Below are positions 34,831-43,727 of a stretch of DNA of 64,000 bases, one piece after another. Where the stretch lies: NCBI RefSeq assembly GCF_018613715.1, contig NZ_JAGGPT010000003.1, positions 177,557 to 241,556 on the forward strand, written 5' to 3'. The DNA comes from Chryseobacterium sp. ISL-6. Its GTDB lineage: Bacteria > Bacteroidota > Bacteroidia > Flavobacteriales > Weeksellaceae. The position numbers and the translations under genes were made by a program. The notes beneath the pieces are model-generated. The model made no database searches and had not been told where the DNA came from. It saw only the letters and a program-made list of their open reading frames with translations. Every line of letters begins with the position of its first letter. Position 1 is the first letter of the stretch.

Positions 34831-36441
34831 ATGCCAACTTTAACTCAAGAAGCAAAATCGAACTCATTAATGAGCATGCTTTTAAAACAAGTGTATGACA
34901 CCGTAACTAATGGTGGAGATCCAGACTCTCTGGGACCAAATGACTTCATTGCATTTGACCCGGTAGGGATTACTCTTTCTGAAGATACTTTTGATTATGC
35001 TCTTAACGGGCTATTCGGAGATGCTCCTTCTCCCAAACCAATGCTTGATGGAAAAGGAAATCCAATTCTTGACGCCAATGGAAATCCAAAAATCGACATG
35101 GAAGCGTACCAAAATGCTTTATCAAACAGTAAATTCAGAAAGTATCTTCAAATGGAACAGTTCGCTGCAATGGTGGATGTTATTCCTTCACAATTACCTC
35201 CTCTTACAAGTACAGGAAATGGAAGATCAATGTCTATTATGAGTATTATGAATGATTCTCAAAAGAGAGTTTCTAAAGTATACGAGGATCTTTTACAATG
35301 GTCTGTAGTAGTAGACACAGAATTTGATGAAAAAGTAGAGAAGAAACTAAACACTTTAAGGGATAAGCTTTTCAAAATCAAAAAAGTAAAAAATACAGAT
35401 TTCGATCCGAATTCACCTATCGACGATATGAATAAGCCGGAGATCTTCCACACTTTCGTTTCTCCCACCTATTCTAAATATGTAGAATATCAAATGAAGT
35501 ATTATGATATTGTGGATGCGAACAACGAAATAAGAACGGCCGCAGACAATGGAGATGCAGAAGCTATGGCTAAACTTTCTATTGATGGTAAAAACATGAA
35601 AAAACGTGAAGATGCTTCACTTAAAGCGTGGCAGTCTTTGGGATATAAGGAAGCGGTAGAAAAAATCCAAAATTATCTAAGTGAGGTAGAGCAAAAAAAC
35701 ATGCTCGTAATCAAAAAAAGAATGGAATCTGAGTTTAGAAACAGCCAGAGAACAAGAGTTTTGGATTACACCAATTATTCACCTTCTATTCCGGTTGCAG
35801 CTAATGCATTAAAAGAATCTAAAGGGTGGCCAACAGTAACTATTGTTGAGGGTGAATCTAACTACGACTACTCAAAATCAGTTCACAACTGGGGAGCTGC
35901 TGCAGGATTTAGTTTAGGAATTTTCTCAATAGGAGCAAAAGGTGGGGGAAAACATGAAAAGACTAAAATCAATACTGATTATACAAATATGAAAGTCTCT
36001 TTCAAACTTGGAAAAGTAAGAGTCGAAAGAGGATGGCTTAACCAGAATTTCATAGAGTCTAAATATTGGAAGTTACATGAACAATCTCCACAAACTTTAA
36101 GTGGTGATGTAATCAGTGATGGAAAAGGTAAAGGATTAATGCCTTCAATGATCACAGAATTGATCATTGCAAAAGATGTATGTCTGGATTTCGCAAACAA
36201 CAGCACTGCATTCACTGATGTTAAAAATTCTGTAACCTCAGGAGCAGCCGTAGGTATCGGACCTTTTGTTTTCGGAGGTACTTATAGCTATGACAACCAG
36301 GATGTACAGTCTAATGCTAAATGGAACGGTAAGAAGTTAACATCTGATGGAATCTACATCATTGGTTACAAATGTCATGTTGTTCCAAAATCTCCAAATC
36401 CAAATCCTGAGATCAAGAAATGGACTGACGGAAAATCATAA
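34831..36441 (+). CDS. Large protein of unknown function (cassette protein A)
   Basis: A 536-residue protein with no signal peptide or membrane helix. The N-terminal half is helical and charged (around 150-300: KVYEDLLQWSVVVDTEFDEK, and a coiled-coil-like EAVEKIQNYLSEVEQKN). Gly-rich hydrophobic segments (AAAGFSLGIFSIGAKGGG, about 350-370) precede a C-terminal module. That module has ERGWLNQNF (W402), ISDG, MPSM and LIIAKDV, a second Gly-rich strand pair, and the ending YIIGYKCHVVPKSPN. The same module and ending occur in the next gene product. I do not recognise the family. A stem-loop lies after the stop (36459-36491). Confidence 0.8.
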   Translation: MPTLTQEAKSNSLMSMLLKQVYDTVTNGGDPDSLGPNDFIAFDPVGITLSEDTFDYALNGLFGDAPSPKPMLDGKGNPILDANGNPKIDMEAYQNALSNSKFRKYLQMEQFAAMVDVIPSQLPPLTSTGNGRSMSIMSIMNDSQKRVSKVYEDLLQWSVVVDTEFDEKVEKKLNTLRDKLFKIKKVKNTDFDPNSPIDDMNKPEIFHTFVSPTYSKYVEYQMKYYDIVDANNEIRTAADNGDAEAMAKLSIDGKNMKKREDASLKAWQSLGYKEAVEKIQNYLSEVEQKNMLVIKKRMESEFRNSQRTRVLDYTNYSPSIPVAANALKESKGWPTVTIVEGESNYDYSKSVHNWGAAAGFSLGIFSIGAKGGGKHEKTKINTDYTNMKVSFKLGKVRVERGWLNQNFIESKYWKLHEQSPQTLSGDVISDGKGKGLMPSMITELIIAKDVCLDFANNSTAFTDVKNSVTSGAAVGIGPFVFGGTYSYDNQDVQSNAKWNGKKLTSDGIYIIGYKCHVVPKSPNPNPEIKKWTDGKS

Positions 36442-36458
36442 TATCCTTCTCAATAAAG

Positions 36459-36491
36459 AATAGCCGGCAGAATTTTTTTCTGTCGGTTATT
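36459..36491 (+). terminator. Possible attenuating hairpin between cassette genes A and B
   Basis: AATAGCCGGCAGAA pairs imperfectly with TTCTGTCGGTTATT. Only a weak T-tract follows, so partial read-through is likely. Confidence 0.4.
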
Positions 36492-36515
36492 TAAAAATCA
36501 ATAAAAACTAATGCC

Positions 36516-38348
36516 ATGAAATATTTTATTGCCGTCTATCAAAAGCTTAAAAACACTTACCTGTCTCAAAGCTCCATGGAGAATGACCTACCTATGATTT
36601 GTCCTTCTCTCAGGGTTTATGAGAATGAAGAGCTGGAACTTCTAAAGCCCCAAAGTTTGTTTAATGATGATCAGAAAAAAGCTCTTTCGATTATTAAAAA
36701 GCAAAATATGGCTTATGAACTGAATTCGGTTCCTATTTCTTCTCAATTCTGGGATCTGAATCCCAATAATTCTCTGTTTGATATCTATCGTGATATTCTG
36801 GATAAAAATAATTTAAAGAATCTTGAGGAAAATCTGGATAAGGTAATTGCCATCCAAAGCACTATACTTTTTGATGCTAAAAAGAGTGATACTAAGGAAT
36901 TCAAAGCTTATAAAAAATACAGAACGACCCATGAGCAGGCCGTTGATAAAATTACAGCTCATCTAGAATTATTTGACAGTCTGGATACTGATGAAGAAAA
37001 GAGCAATTGGAATGATCAGTTAGTTAATTTAAACACAATGAAAGAACTGGCTTTTTCTGACTGGAAAATAAAAGGCAATAAGGATATTATTGAACAAGAG
37101 CTGGCAAGAATTAATAAAGCTTCGGATGCCGATTTATATTTAGCTATGGCTCAAAGTGCTAAAAACACTTTTGAAGCGGCAGAAAAAACGGATGTGATCA
37201 GCAATGCTTCGATTCATGATATTAATTTTATCCCTTATGATTTCATGGAAAACGAATCCGGATGGAACAGTATGAGAATCGAGAAATCTGAACTTGACAG
37301 TTTATATACTGAGGCAAAGAACACAAACGAAAATATTCCGTCAGAAATTCTATCAATAGATTATGATGAAAGTGTAATTCAAGCCGTGGAGCTGGATTAT
37401 TCATTTGTTCATCTAAAAAGAAGCTGGTTTAATAAAAACTTTATGATGTCTGATCTTTTTGAATGGAATGAACCAAAAAAAATATCAGATGGCCAGACGA
37501 TCTCCAATGACTTCAAACTACCCGCTTTTCCTAAAACGATGATTTTAATTAAAAATCTAAAAATAGTCTTAGACCCTTCTATCACTAATGATGCAGTTAA
37601 TAACCCGAATCAATTGATCTATTTTGGCCCACTGATCATGAAACAGCAGCTTTTTGTGAATAAAAACAATAATCAGAAATTTCTGAAAGCAATAACAAAT
37701 GTTAGAACTATAAAATCTGATCAATTAAACAATTTAACCCGGAAAACAGTCAATGTTGAAAATGCCAAAATATCAGCTACAGAATTCACAGCAAAACCAA
37801 TAGCCGAACCGGCTGCTGAAACGATAAAAGTAAACCCTAATCTTGCCTTTAACAACAAGGTGAATATGAACATTCTCAATAGTGTCAGAAACTTAAGGCC
37901 GGTTACTACAGTTACCACACCGCAACCGATAACTCCAGTCCAACCCATAAAACCTGTGATTCCAATCAGAAATACGGGAATCTTTGTTCCGATAAAATAT
38001 CCTATTCCGATTCCCTCAACAGGAGCGAATGTACAATTCAGGATTTTCGATAAAATAAACAATGATCCTATTTATAAATGCTCTATCTCTATTAAAGGGA
38101 CAAACAATAGCAGAATTTATGAAATAGAAACCAACGAAATAGGAATGATCAATCAGATCATCCCAATTGGCGAATACAGCATTGAATTAAGAATAGATGA
38201 CTATGCAGTTATTAACCAAAACTTTAGTGTTGTAAATGATAATCCATTGAATCTGGAATACAGGCTTCAAAGAGAAGAAGTTAAATTCAAGTCTTTCTTT
38301 CTGATCGGAATGATCTGTGAAAGAATGCCTAAAATACCAATGAACTGA
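36516..38348 (+). CDS. Large protein of unknown function, related to protein A with an inserted domain (cassette protein B)
   Basis: A 610-residue protein without signal peptide. The N-terminal half is helical like that of protein A, with a similar central pattern (ELAFSDWKIKGNKDII). The shared module appears as LKRSWFNKNF (W304), ISDG, LPAFPKTMILIKNLKIVL and YFGPLI. A proline-rich linker (about 465-500, rich in PITP and PIKP) and a beta-sandwich-like, CnaB/carboxypeptidase-regulatory type segment (about 504-590, VQFRIFDKINNDPIY, IPIGEYSIELRID) follow. The protein ends FLIGMICERMPKIPM, matching the end of protein A. Function unknown. Confidence 0.8.
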   Translation: MKYFIAVYQKLKNTYLSQSSMENDLPMICPSLRVYENEELELLKPQSLFNDDQKKALSIIKKQNMAYELNSVPISSQFWDLNPNNSLFDIYRDILDKNNLKNLEENLDKVIAIQSTILFDAKKSDTKEFKAYKKYRTTHEQAVDKITAHLELFDSLDTDEEKSNWNDQLVNLNTMKELAFSDWKIKGNKDIIEQELARINKASDADLYLAMAQSAKNTFEAAEKTDVISNASIHDINFIPYDFMENESGWNSMRIEKSELDSLYTEAKNTNENIPSEILSIDYDESVIQAVELDYSFVHLKRSWFNKNFMMSDLFEWNEPKKISDGQTISNDFKLPAFPKTMILIKNLKIVLDPSITNDAVNNPNQLIYFGPLIMKQQLFVNKNNNQKFLKAITNVRTIKSDQLNNLTRKTVNVENAKISATEFTAKPIAEPAAETIKVNPNLAFNNKVNMNILNSVRNLRPVTTVTTPQPITPVQPIKPVIPIRNTGIFVPIKYPIPIPSTGANVQFRIFDKINNDPIYKCSISIKGTNNSRIYEIETNEIGMINQIIPIGEYSIELRIDDYAVINQNFSVVNDNPLNLEYRLQREEVKFKSFFLIGMICERMPKIPMN

Positions 38349-38399
38349 TTTTTGAGATCTACTCAATAATCTTTTAACTCTATATAAAAACAACCAACC

Positions 38400-39227
38400 A
38401 TGAAACTTTTAAAATATAATACCAAAGCACCAGAAGTTCTCACACTTTGTGAACTTCTTTATAAACAAGGATACAACGTCAAAATTTCGGATTCATTTAC
38501 TCTTGAAGTGGATGCGGCCGTTAAAGATTTTCAAAGTAAAAATTCATTAGTCGTTGACGGAATTGTCGGCGTTAAAACATGGACCGTTTTGCTTGCTAAA
38601 AATTCTGCACCGATCAATTCAACAGATAAGTTTTTAAAGGAAAGTGATCTTATTAATTTCGCCAATCAATATGGGCTTGAGCTGGCCGCCGTAAAAGCAG
38701 TCAATGAGATCGAAAGCAGCGGAAAAGGATTTTTAATTAATAATAAACCTAAAATACTGTTCGAAGGTCATATCTTCTGGAATGAGCTCCGAAAAAGAGG
38801 GATAGATCCCAATTCTTATTATAACTCTTCAAGCAAAGATGTTCTTTATCCAAAATGGACTAAAATCTATTACCAGGGAGGCGTCAAAGAGTACGACAGA
38901 TTAAATGAAGCCATTGGATTAGGAAATGATGCTAAATTTAAAGAAGCGGCTCTTTCTTCAGCATCCTGGGGAAGTTTTCAGATCATGGGATTCCATGCAA
39001 AAAACCTGGATTATGTTGATGTGAATGATTTCGTTTCCAAAATGGAGATCAATGAAGGAGAACATTTGAAAGCATTTGGAAAATTCTTAGAAAAAAATGG
39101 ACTTTTGGTTCATTTAAGAAATAAAAGCTGGGCTAATTTTGCAAAAGGATATAATGGTGGAGGCTATAAGCAAAATAAATATGATGAAAAGCTAGCTAAG
39201 GCGTATGCGAAATATTCGAGTAATTAA
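38400..39227 (+). CDS. Peptidoglycan-binding N-acetylmuramidase (cassette protein C)
   Basis: A 275-residue protein. PG_binding_1 domain at about 10-66 (DAAVKDFQSKNSLVVDGIVG), then an N-acetylmuramidase (DUF3380-type) domain at about 78-272. The likely catalytic Glu is in AVNEIESSGKGF (E103 or E105), with SWGSFQIMGFHAKNL and WANFAKGYNGGGYKQNKYD as further family motifs. Such enzymes cut the MurNAc-GlcNAc bond and occur as phage endolysins or injected effectors. It has no signal peptide, so it needs another exit route. It follows protein B by 51 bp. Confidence 0.88.
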   Translation: MKLLKYNTKAPEVLTLCELLYKQGYNVKISDSFTLEVDAAVKDFQSKNSLVVDGIVGVKTWTVLLAKNSAPINSTDKFLKESDLINFANQYGLELAAVKAVNEIESSGKGFLINNKPKILFEGHIFWNELRKRGIDPNSYYNSSSKDVLYPKWTKIYYQGGVKEYDRLNEAIGLGNDAKFKEAALSSASWGSFQIMGFHAKNLDYVDVNDFVSKMEINEGEHLKAFGKFLEKNGLLVHLRNKSWANFAKGYNGGGYKQNKYDEKLAKAYAKYSSN

Positions 39228-39365
39228 ATAATTAGATACGTAGTGCAATGATTTAAAAAGTTCTCTTTGCGCTATGCTTTAAGCTCCTGCAATTGAGCAG
39301 ATGATGCAGATTTTTTCTTGTGATCCGTGAAATCTGTGGGAGTTTTTTTTCATAATTATTTATAG

Positions 39366-39393
39366 ATTGCTTCGTCGTTTCGCTCCTCGCAAT
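39366..39393. repeat. Partly palindromic dispersed-repeat-like element
   Basis: ATTGCTTCG opens and TCCTCGCAAT closes an imperfect hairpin. From memory, similar ATTGCGAG...AAGCAAT elements are dispersed in many bacterial genomes. Only one copy was seen in this window. Confidence 0.5.
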
Positions 39394-39426
39394 GACAAGG
39401 ACGAAAGCATTAGACAATACAAAAAA

Positions 39427-39449
39427 GAGACTATCAGATTGACAGTCTC
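39427..39449. terminator. Hairpin terminator after purA
   Basis: GAGACT pairs with AGTCTC, with one inner mismatch, flanked by A6 and T5. Confidence 0.75.
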
Positions 39450-39476
39450 TTTTTATATATTTAAAGTTATTCTATG

Positions 39477-40763
39477 TTAGAACAATTCTTTTCTGATAAT
39501 GTTCTGACTTCTTTCAGGACCTACAGAAACTAAATAAACATTAATTCCTAAATACTTTTCGATAAACTCAATATACTTCTGAGCTGTATCAGGAAGTTCA
39601 TCATAGCTTCTTACTTTTGTAAGATCTTCATTCCACCCTGGTAAATCCTGGTAGATCGGCTCATAGTTGTATAATTTCTCTGTTGATGAAGTGAAGTAAT
39701 CAATTATTTTTCCATCTTCAGTTTTATAATGAGTTACGATTTTCAGGTTTTCAATTCCTGTAAGAACGTCAAGTTTAGTAATCACTAAGTTATTAATACC
39801 ATTGATCATACAAGCATGCTTTAAAGAAACAAGGTCTAGCCAACCGGTTCTTCTTGGCCTACCTGTAGTCGCTCCGAATTCACCTCCGATCTGTCTGATC
39901 TTTTCTCCTAACTCATTATCTAATTCAGAAGGGAAAGGTCCGTTTCCTACTCTTGTACAATATGCTTTAGCAACACCAATTAAATTTTGAAGTGAAGTTG
40001 GAGGAACACCAGCTCCTGTACAAACTCCTCCTGTAGATGGAGAAGATGAAGTAACATAAGGATACGTTCCGAAATCAATATCCAACATTAAAGCCTGAGC
40101 TCCTTCAAACAAAACGTTTTTACCATCTCTGATCGCTTCGTTCAATTCAACTTCTGTATCTACAATTCGGTCTTGAAGTTGCTTTCCAATCTCTAAAAAC
40201 TCGTTGTAAATTTCTTCTACGTCTAAAGTCGGTTTTCCGTAGTATTTTTCAAAAAGAGAATTTTTAATTTTCAGGTTTTTCTCAATTTTTTCTCTTAAGA
40301 TCTCAGGATTCAAAAGGTCGATCATTCTGATCCCAACTCTTGCAATTTTATCTTCATAACAAGGGCCGATTCCTTTTTTAGTCGTTCCAATTTGAGTTCC
40401 TCCATGTTCTTCTTCACGGTAAGTATCCAAAAGAATGTGGTAAGGCATGATCACATGCGCTCTTCTGCTGATAAAGATATGATCTGTTCTTAAGCCTTTG
40501 CTTTCGATCTGACCAACCTCTCTGATGAAAGATTTAGGATTTACTACTACCCCGTTTGCAATAATACACTTGCCTTTGCACTGAAGAACTCCAGAAGGAA
40601 GAAGGTGTAAAACAAATTTTTCTTCACCCACATAAACCGTATGACCAGCGTTGTCTCCCCCTTGGAAACGTACTACATAATCCGATTTAGCAGATAAAAC
40701 ATCCGTGATTTTCCCTTTACCCTCATCTCCGTACTGAAGACCTACAACTACGTAAGTTGACAT
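39477..40763 (-). CDS. purA: Adenylosuccinate synthase
   Basis: A 428-residue GTP-dependent enzyme converting IMP and aspartate to adenylosuccinate. The P-loop-like GDEGKGK (about 12-18), GDNAGHTV, the GxxKGIGP region (GTTKKGIGPCYEDK) and TTGRPRRTGWLD are all present. Length is normal. Single gene; promoter element at 40790-40797 and terminator at 39427-39449. Confidence 0.98.
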   Translation of the reverse strand: MSTYVVVGLQYGDEGKGKITDVLSAKSDYVVRFQGGDNAGHTVYVGEEKFVLHLLPSGVLQCKGKCIIANGVVVNPKSFIREVGQIESKGLRTDHIFISRRAHVIMPYHILLDTYREEEHGGTQIGTTKKGIGPCYEDKIARVGIRMIDLLNPEILREKIEKNLKIKNSLFEKYYGKPTLDVEEIYNEFLEIGKQLQDRIVDTEVELNEAIRDGKNVLFEGAQALMLDIDFGTYPYVTSSSPSTGGVCTGAGVPPTSLQNLIGVAKAYCTRVGNGPFPSELDNELGEKIRQIGGEFGATTGRPRRTGWLDLVSLKHACMINGINNLVITKLDVLTGIENLKIVTHYKTEDGKIIDYFTSSTEKLYNYEPIYQDLPGWNEDLTKVRSYDELPDTAQKYIEFIEKYLGINVYLVSVGPERSQNIIRKELF

Positions 40764-40789
40764 ATTTTACTTTTGTTTTTAGATTCATG

Positions 40790-40797
40790 CAAAATTA
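40790..40797 (-). promoter_or_regulatory. Candidate -7 element (TAATTTTG) for purA
   Basis: TAnnTTTG match on the minus strand, 27 bp upstream of purA, with a TTTG (forward CAAA at 40820-40823) at a 22 bp spacing. Confidence 0.55.
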
Positions 40798-40937
40798 CTT
40801 TTAAAAAAAATGGTGGGCAAATTATGGGGAAAATTTATTTTCATTCTTGTTTAAAATCATGGAATTAAGATGGATTTTAAGTTGTAAAATTCCAAGTTCT
40901 CAAAAGTATGTGAGATCAGTTTCTTTTATTTATTATG

Positions 40938-40945
40938 TATATTTG
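40938..40945 (+). promoter_or_regulatory. Candidate -7 element (TATATTTG) for the hydrolase at 40975
   Basis: Exact TAnnTTTG match, 29 bp upstream of the start codon. Confidence 0.5.
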
Positions 40946-40974
40946 AGTATACTCTGAAATAATCAAGGTAGCCT

Positions 40975-41910
40975 ATGAGAACATTACACCAATCAGGATA
41001 TTTATCTAAAAATACGAACAACCGGCCTCAACTTTTTTACAATACGTTTATTCCTGAGACGAATCAGGTAAAAGCAACTTTACAGATCATTCATGGAATG
41101 CAGGAGCATAGTGGAAGATACTCTGAAATAGCTGAATATTTTGCAAGTCAAGGATTAGCTGTATTAACTTATGATCACCTGGGACACGGAAAGTCAGTAA
41201 ATGATAAAAAAGATATTGGATTTTTCCAATTGGATCAACCAGACAGAAAACTGATTGATGACGCAGAAATGATGAGCAATCATTTGATCAGCCAATATCC
41301 CGAGGTTCCTCATTTTATCCTTGGCCATTCGATGGGTTCGTTTGTTACTCGTTGCCTTCTTCAAAAAATAGGGAATCAGTTTACCGGAGCCATTATTGTA
41401 GGAACAGGAGGTTCTTTAGCAGGCCTTGGATTATTGAACACTTATTTCTCACTGGCCAATACAATAGCTCCACGTCAAAAAACATTTTTTAATTCGCTTT
41501 TTAATTTTGTTAATAACAGTCATTTTAAAAAGGATAAAAACTTCAGCGATACAAGTTGGCTGAGTTTGAACCAAGCTAATAGAGATTCTTTTACGAAGGA
41601 TGAGCTTTCCGGAATCCCTTTCACTAACAATGCTTTTTATACTTTATTTAAAATGTATAAAAAAGCAACAAAAAGAAACTGGGCAGATAACATTTCTAAA
41701 TCTTTACCTTTTCTATTCGTCAGTGGGCAGGATGATCCTATTGGAAATTTCAGTAAAGGAGTTATGCAGACTGTAGATAATCTTAAACACGATGGATTTA
41801 CTCATGTAGACTATAAAATCTATCCTAAGATGCGCCATGAAATTATGAATGAAGAAATTAGAGAGGAGGTATTGAGTAATATTTATAAGTGGATTAGAAA
41901 GCATTTATAA
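40975..41910 (+). CDS. Alpha/beta hydrolase, monoacylglycerol-lipase-like
   Basis: A 311-residue serine hydrolase of the Hydrolase_4 type. The oxyanion region HGMQEHSGRY, a YDHLGHGKS motif and the nucleophile elbow GHSMGS (S119) are typical of monoacylglycerol lipases. The catalytic Asp is in SGQDDPIG and the His in KMRHEIMNE. No signal peptide. Predicted to hydrolyse monoacylglycerols or lysophospholipids. It is a single gene followed by two palindromic repeats. Confidence 0.9.
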   Translation: MRTLHQSGYLSKNTNNRPQLFYNTFIPETNQVKATLQIIHGMQEHSGRYSEIAEYFASQGLAVLTYDHLGHGKSVNDKKDIGFFQLDQPDRKLIDDAEMMSNHLISQYPEVPHFILGHSMGSFVTRCLLQKIGNQFTGAIIVGTGGSLAGLGLLNTYFSLANTIAPRQKTFFNSLFNFVNNSHFKKDKNFSDTSWLSLNQANRDSFTKDELSGIPFTNNAFYTLFKMYKKATKRNWADNISKSLPFLFVSGQDDPIGNFSKGVMQTVDNLKHDGFTHVDYKIYPKMRHEIMNEEIREEVLSNIYKWIRKHL

Positions 41911-41911
41911 T

Positions 41912-41948
41912 AACTCGTGTGGCTTCGAGAGCCTCAGCCACACAAGTT
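41912..41948. repeat. Palindromic hairpin, copy of a dispersed repeat, possible terminator
   Basis: AACTCGTGTGGCT and AGCCACACAAGTT form a stem of 13 positions with one mismatch. The core 41919-41941 is 20/23 identical, in inverse orientation, to 398-420. It directly follows the hydrolase stop. Confidence 0.7.
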
Positions 41949-41971
41949 AAGTTAATAAAACTTTTTGCATT

Positions 41972-42037
41972 TGTCATTCTGTAAGAATCTAAGCAGCTCA
42001 TGTTTAGAATGATGATTTAGATTCCTACGGAATGACA
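41972..42037. repeat. Long imperfect inverted repeat downstream of the hydrolase
   Basis: A 21-base left arm at 41972-41992 and right arm at 42017-42037 match at 19 of 21 positions, with a 24-base loop. It looks like a dispersed element of the REP or short-MITE type. Only this copy was seen in the window. Confidence 0.65.
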
Positions 42038-42137
42038 GGATTAACGTATAGGTAAAATTATTGCAGATAAAATCCTTGCGCCTTAAAAACAAATCTATCT
42101 AAAAAAAATTGCGTCTTTGCGTTTAACCAATATTTAA

Positions 42138-43727
42138 TTAATCCAACACAATCTCATTTTCTACACCAATCTCCTCCAGAAAAAACTCATCATGAGAAAT
42201 CACCAACAATGTTCCTTGATAGTCTTTGATGGAATTGGTAAGGATCTCTACATTTTGAAGATCTAAATTATTCGTCGGTTCGTCCAGAACAATAACATCC
42301 GGTGCTTTATTACTGATAGACAATCCGCACAGCAAAAGTCTTAAACGCTCTCCCCCACTCAATACTTCTCCTTTCTTATCCCAGGTTTCTTTACCAAATA
42401 AAAACCTCGACAATATGGTTTTAACCTCAGACTCCTGTAATCCATTATCATTAAACTTCTGAGCAAATTCATAAATTGTTGCTTCTTTATCAATCAAAGA
42501 GTATTCCTGATCAATATAGATCGTATTAAAATCTGTTCTGTTTACAGTTCCAATAGTAGGTTCAACATTTCCAAGCAAAAGTTTTATCAATGTTGTTTTT
42601 CCCGAACCGTTAGAACCTTTGAAAGAAATACGATCCCCGCTTCTGATCTCGAGATTAAGATCTTCCGGCCACAGGAAATTTTCGTTGTATTTAAAATTAA
42701 CATCCACTGCATTAATAAGAATTTTTCCGGAATGCAGATTAGGATCATCAAAATTAACTTTCATCTGTTCTGCATTTTTTATAGAAGAACGCAATCCCCG
42801 TAGATCACCAGAAATATCATTGATCTTTTCAGCATGGATATTCTTTAATCTGGAAGTATTTTTTTCAGCATTATTACGAAGTGTATTCATCATAATTCTT
42901 GCAACACCGGATTTCTCCTGTTTTTTCTTTCCTCTGGCATCCAATTTCTGCTTCCTTTCCAATGTTTCGCGTTCTTTTTCTTTTGCCTTTTTTAAAGCCC
43001 GTTCTTTTGAATGAATGTCATTGTTCAATGCTTCTTCTTCAATTTCTTTTTGTTCAGTGTAAAAATCAAAGTTTCCGCCGTATGTGGAAATACCCTTATT
43101 ACTCAATTCATAGATGGTATCAACAAGATTTAATAAAGCTCTGTCATGGCTTACAATAACAAGTGTTGAACTTGTTTTATCGATATAATCATACAATAAA
43201 TTTCTTCCTTCCCGATCTAAATGATTGGTAGGTTCGTCTAATAATACAATATCCGGTTCATTAATTTGCATTCCTGCCAGAAAGACTTTGGTTTTTTGTC
43301 CACCACTTAAGCCATTCAGCTTTTGATTTAAATCCAGATTGTTCAGTTTCCAGTATTCTAATATATGTTGACACCGTTCTTCAATGTCCCAATCATCATT
43401 TAAAATTTCAAAGTAAATTTCATCAACATCTCCGCCGCTGATTTTCTCTAAAGCATCTAGCTTTTTGTCTATTTTTAAGCATTCAGCGATTGTAAGATCA
43501 TTAAAATTCCCAAACATTTGTGGAACATAATATAGATCACCCTGGATATTTACCGCTCCATCCAAAGGTTGAATTTCGTTTGCAATGAGTTTAAGCAGGG
43601 TAGATTTCCCCATGCCGTTGCTTCCGGCTAATGCCGATTTTGAGTGTGATGGTACCGTTAAATTGATATGACTAAAGAGCAGGTCTCTGTTAGGAAACCT
43701 ATAGGATATATTTTGTAGAAAAATCAT
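42138..43727 (-). CDS. ABC-F family ATPase
   Basis: A 529-residue protein with two ABC domains and no membrane domain, joined by a charged coiled-coil linker (about 235-335, with SKERALKKAKEKERETLE). Domain 1 has Walker A GSNGMGKST (about 35-43), LSGGQ and LLDEPTNHLD; domain 2 has GSNGSGKTT, LSGGE and VLDEPTNNLD. ABC-F proteins act on the ribosome; some give antibiotic resistance, others are translation factors. The subtype is not deducible by eye. Single gene, on the minus strand. Confidence 0.92.
   Translation of the reverse strand: MIFLQNISYRFPNRDLLFSHINLTVPSHSKSALAGSNGMGKSTLLKLIANEIQPLDGAVNIQGDLYYVPQMFGNFNDLTIAECLKIDKKLDALEKISGGDVDEIYFEILNDDWDIEERCQHILEYWKLNNLDLNQKLNGLSGGQKTKVFLAGMQINEPDIVLLDEPTNHLDREGRNLLYDYIDKTSSTLVIVSHDRALLNLVDTIYELSNKGISTYGGNFDFYTEQKEIEEEALNNDIHSKERALKKAKEKERETLERKQKLDARGKKKQEKSGVARIMMNTLRNNAEKNTSRLKNIHAEKINDISGDLRGLRSSIKNAEQMKVNFDDPNLHSGKILINAVDVNFKYNENFLWPEDLNLEIRSGDRISFKGSNGSGKTTLIKLLLGNVEPTIGTVNRTDFNTIYIDQEYSLIDKEATIYEFAQKFNDNGLQESEVKTILSRFLFGKETWDKKGEVLSGGERLRLLLCGLSISNKAPDVIVLDEPTNNLDLQNVEILTNSIKDYQGTLLVISHDEFFLEEIGVENEIVLD

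Larger units (their letters stand above)
39228..39476. other. Intergenic region with repeat-like sequence between muramidase and purA
   Basis: 249 bp with no gene. It contains a palindromic repeat at 39366-39393, a T-rich stretch at 39342-39350, and the purA terminator at 39427-39449. Confidence 0.6.

Noticed and set aside
34831..39227. Prophage remnant explanation for the muramidase cassette
   Set aside because: No phage structural, integrase or holin genes, no att-like direct repeats, and base composition resembles its neighbours. It was kept as an open possibility, not a call.
42138..43727. Antibiotic-resistance annotation (Lsa/Vga/Msr) for the ABC-F protein
   Set aside because: The linker does not show a recognisable resistance-type signature by eye and non-resistance ABC-F proteins are common, so only ABC-F was called.
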